Assembly: GCA_013203365.1 (NCBI GenBank)
Contig: JABMQG010000165.1
Span: 1-5,047, forward strand
Source of the DNA: Planctomycetota bacterium
GTDB lineage: Bacteria > Planctomycetota > Phycisphaerae > SM23-33 > FEN-1343
Reading direction: 5' to 3'
Length of the DNA stretch: 5,047 nt
The first letter of the stretch is position 1, and each line of letters starts with the position of its first letter. Made by a program: the position numbers and the translations under genes. The notes beneath the pieces were generated by a model. It ran no database searches. It worked only from the letters and a program-made list of their open reading frames with translations, and had not been told where the DNA came from. Positions 4,479 to 5,047 of the stretch are shown piece by piece.

Positions 4479-5047
4479 ATGAAAATCTGCGTCATTGGCG
4501 TTAGTCACCACACGGCACCGGTGCAGGTGCGTGAGCAGTTCGCGCTGTCGGGCGGTTTAGCCCGCCAGTTGTTGCGCACATTTCACGATGAGCCCTGTTT
4601 CTCGGAGGCCTTGGTGCTGGACACCTGCAATCGCACCGAAGTGTACTTCGTCACCAACAAGCAAGGCGACTGGCTGGAGTACGTGCGGGGGCATCTGGCC
4701 AGGCTCAAACAGGTCGATCCGACTGACGCGGGGTCCGCTTTTTACAACTACGAGGGTCCAGATGCCGTAAAACATCTCTTCCGCGTGGCCGCGTCGCTGG
4801 ATTCGCAAATCGTCGGGGAGCCCCAAATCCTGGGACAGTTGAAAGCCGCCTACACGATGGCACTGGAAGAACGGACCGCTCGCTTTCTGCTGAACAAACT
4901 CCTGCATCGGGCGTTTCGCGTGGGCAAGCGGGTACAGAGCGAGACACGTCTTTGCCAAGGGGACCTCGATGTCCCACGGGCGGCCGTCGAATTGGCCCGA
5001 CAGGTCTTCTCTGACCTGACCGGCAAGGCCGCGATGCTCGTCGGCGC
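4479..5047 (+). CDS. hemA: Glutamyl-tRNA reductase (HemA), 3' end cut by window
   Basis: HemA reduces the glutamate on charged tRNA-Glu to glutamate-1-semialdehyde with NADPH, the first committed step of C5-pathway tetrapyrrole synthesis. The 189 complete codons in the window cover the catalytic domain. Landmarks: GVSHHTAPVQVRE (7-19), DTCNRTEVY (48-56) with the catalytic cysteine at residue 50 exactly as in E. coli numbering, conserved His99, LDSQIVGEPQILGQLKAAY (107-125) and RAFRVGKRVQSET (144-156). The window ends as the NADPH-binding Rossmann fold begins (GKAAMLVG, 182-189). After SET the usual GAVSVSSAAVELA reads QGDLDVPRAAVELA, a mild departure. The ribosome site is a modest AAGG 8 nt before ATG. 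It has its own strong promoter and a leader of about 115 nt. Confidence 0.96.
   Translation, partial: MKICVIGVSHHTAPVQVREQFALSGGLARQLLRTFHDEPCFSEALVLDTCNRTEVYFVTNKQGDWLEYVRGHLARLKQVDPTDAGSAFYNYEGPDAVKHLFRVAASLDSQIVGEPQILGQLKAAYTMALEERTARFLLNKLLHRAFRVGKRVQSETRLCQGDLDVPRAAVELARQVFSDLTGKAAMLVG

Noticed and set aside
1..5047. CRISPR array, toxin-antitoxin pair, phage genes or other defence system
   Set aside because: No regularly spaced repeats and no frames resembling such proteins were found on either strand.

Overview
The window is GC-rich bacterial chromosome, well covered by genes with ordinary start codons and Shine-Dalgarno sites. Four protein genes and one tRNA are recognisable. The combination of an archaeal-type (ApgM) phosphoglycerate mutase, a TatC with a greatly enlarged periplasmic loop and a divergent URO-D superfamily protein points to the Planctomycetota/PVC group, perhaps Phycisphaerae-like. 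That placement is an inference from gene style, not from a phylogenetic marker.

Left half, all on the minus strand. Positions 1-1057 hold the N-terminal 352 codons of apgM (glycolysis/gluconeogenesis), cut off by the window edge. Upstream of it lies a self-contained tRNA-Glu(UUC) unit with a promoter (about 1374-1401), a leader with an inverted repeat, the tRNA (1243-1314) and a strong intrinsic terminator (1198-1229). Next comes tatC (1444-2430), the core receptor of twin-arginine protein export, with its own promoter at 2476-2504.

Centre, about 2576-2985. The divergent gap between tatC and the next gene is mostly a 410-bp remnant of an insertion sequence. Imperfect terminal inverted repeats (20 of 27 positions match) flank the last 37 codons of a DDE transposase, probably IS1380-like, whose front part is gone. 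The remnant also holds a perfect 2 x 10-bp tandem repeat, a long imperfect stem, and a plausible plus-strand promoter that could drive the gene on its right. The right end of the element stops 16 bases before that gene's start codon.

Right half, all on the plus strand. Positions 3002-4090 encode a 362-aa member of the uroporphyrinogen decarboxylase superfamily that lacks the hallmarks I know for true HemE and the zinc motif of corrinoid methyltransferases. An AT-richer 388-bp spacer with weak terminator-like hairpins follows. Then a near-consensus promoter (TTGCCA-17-TATAAT) leads into hemA, glutamyl-tRNA reductase, cut off by the right edge after 189 codons.

Functional links are limited. 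HemA uses charged tRNA-Glu, and a tRNA-Glu gene sits 3 kb away on the other strand. The URO-D-like gene next to hemA invites a tetrapyrrole reading, but its sequence does not support calling it HemE. I see no CRISPR array, no defence system and no clearly undescribed system. The most interesting structure is the internally deleted insertion sequence that now forms the upstream region of the URO-D-like gene.
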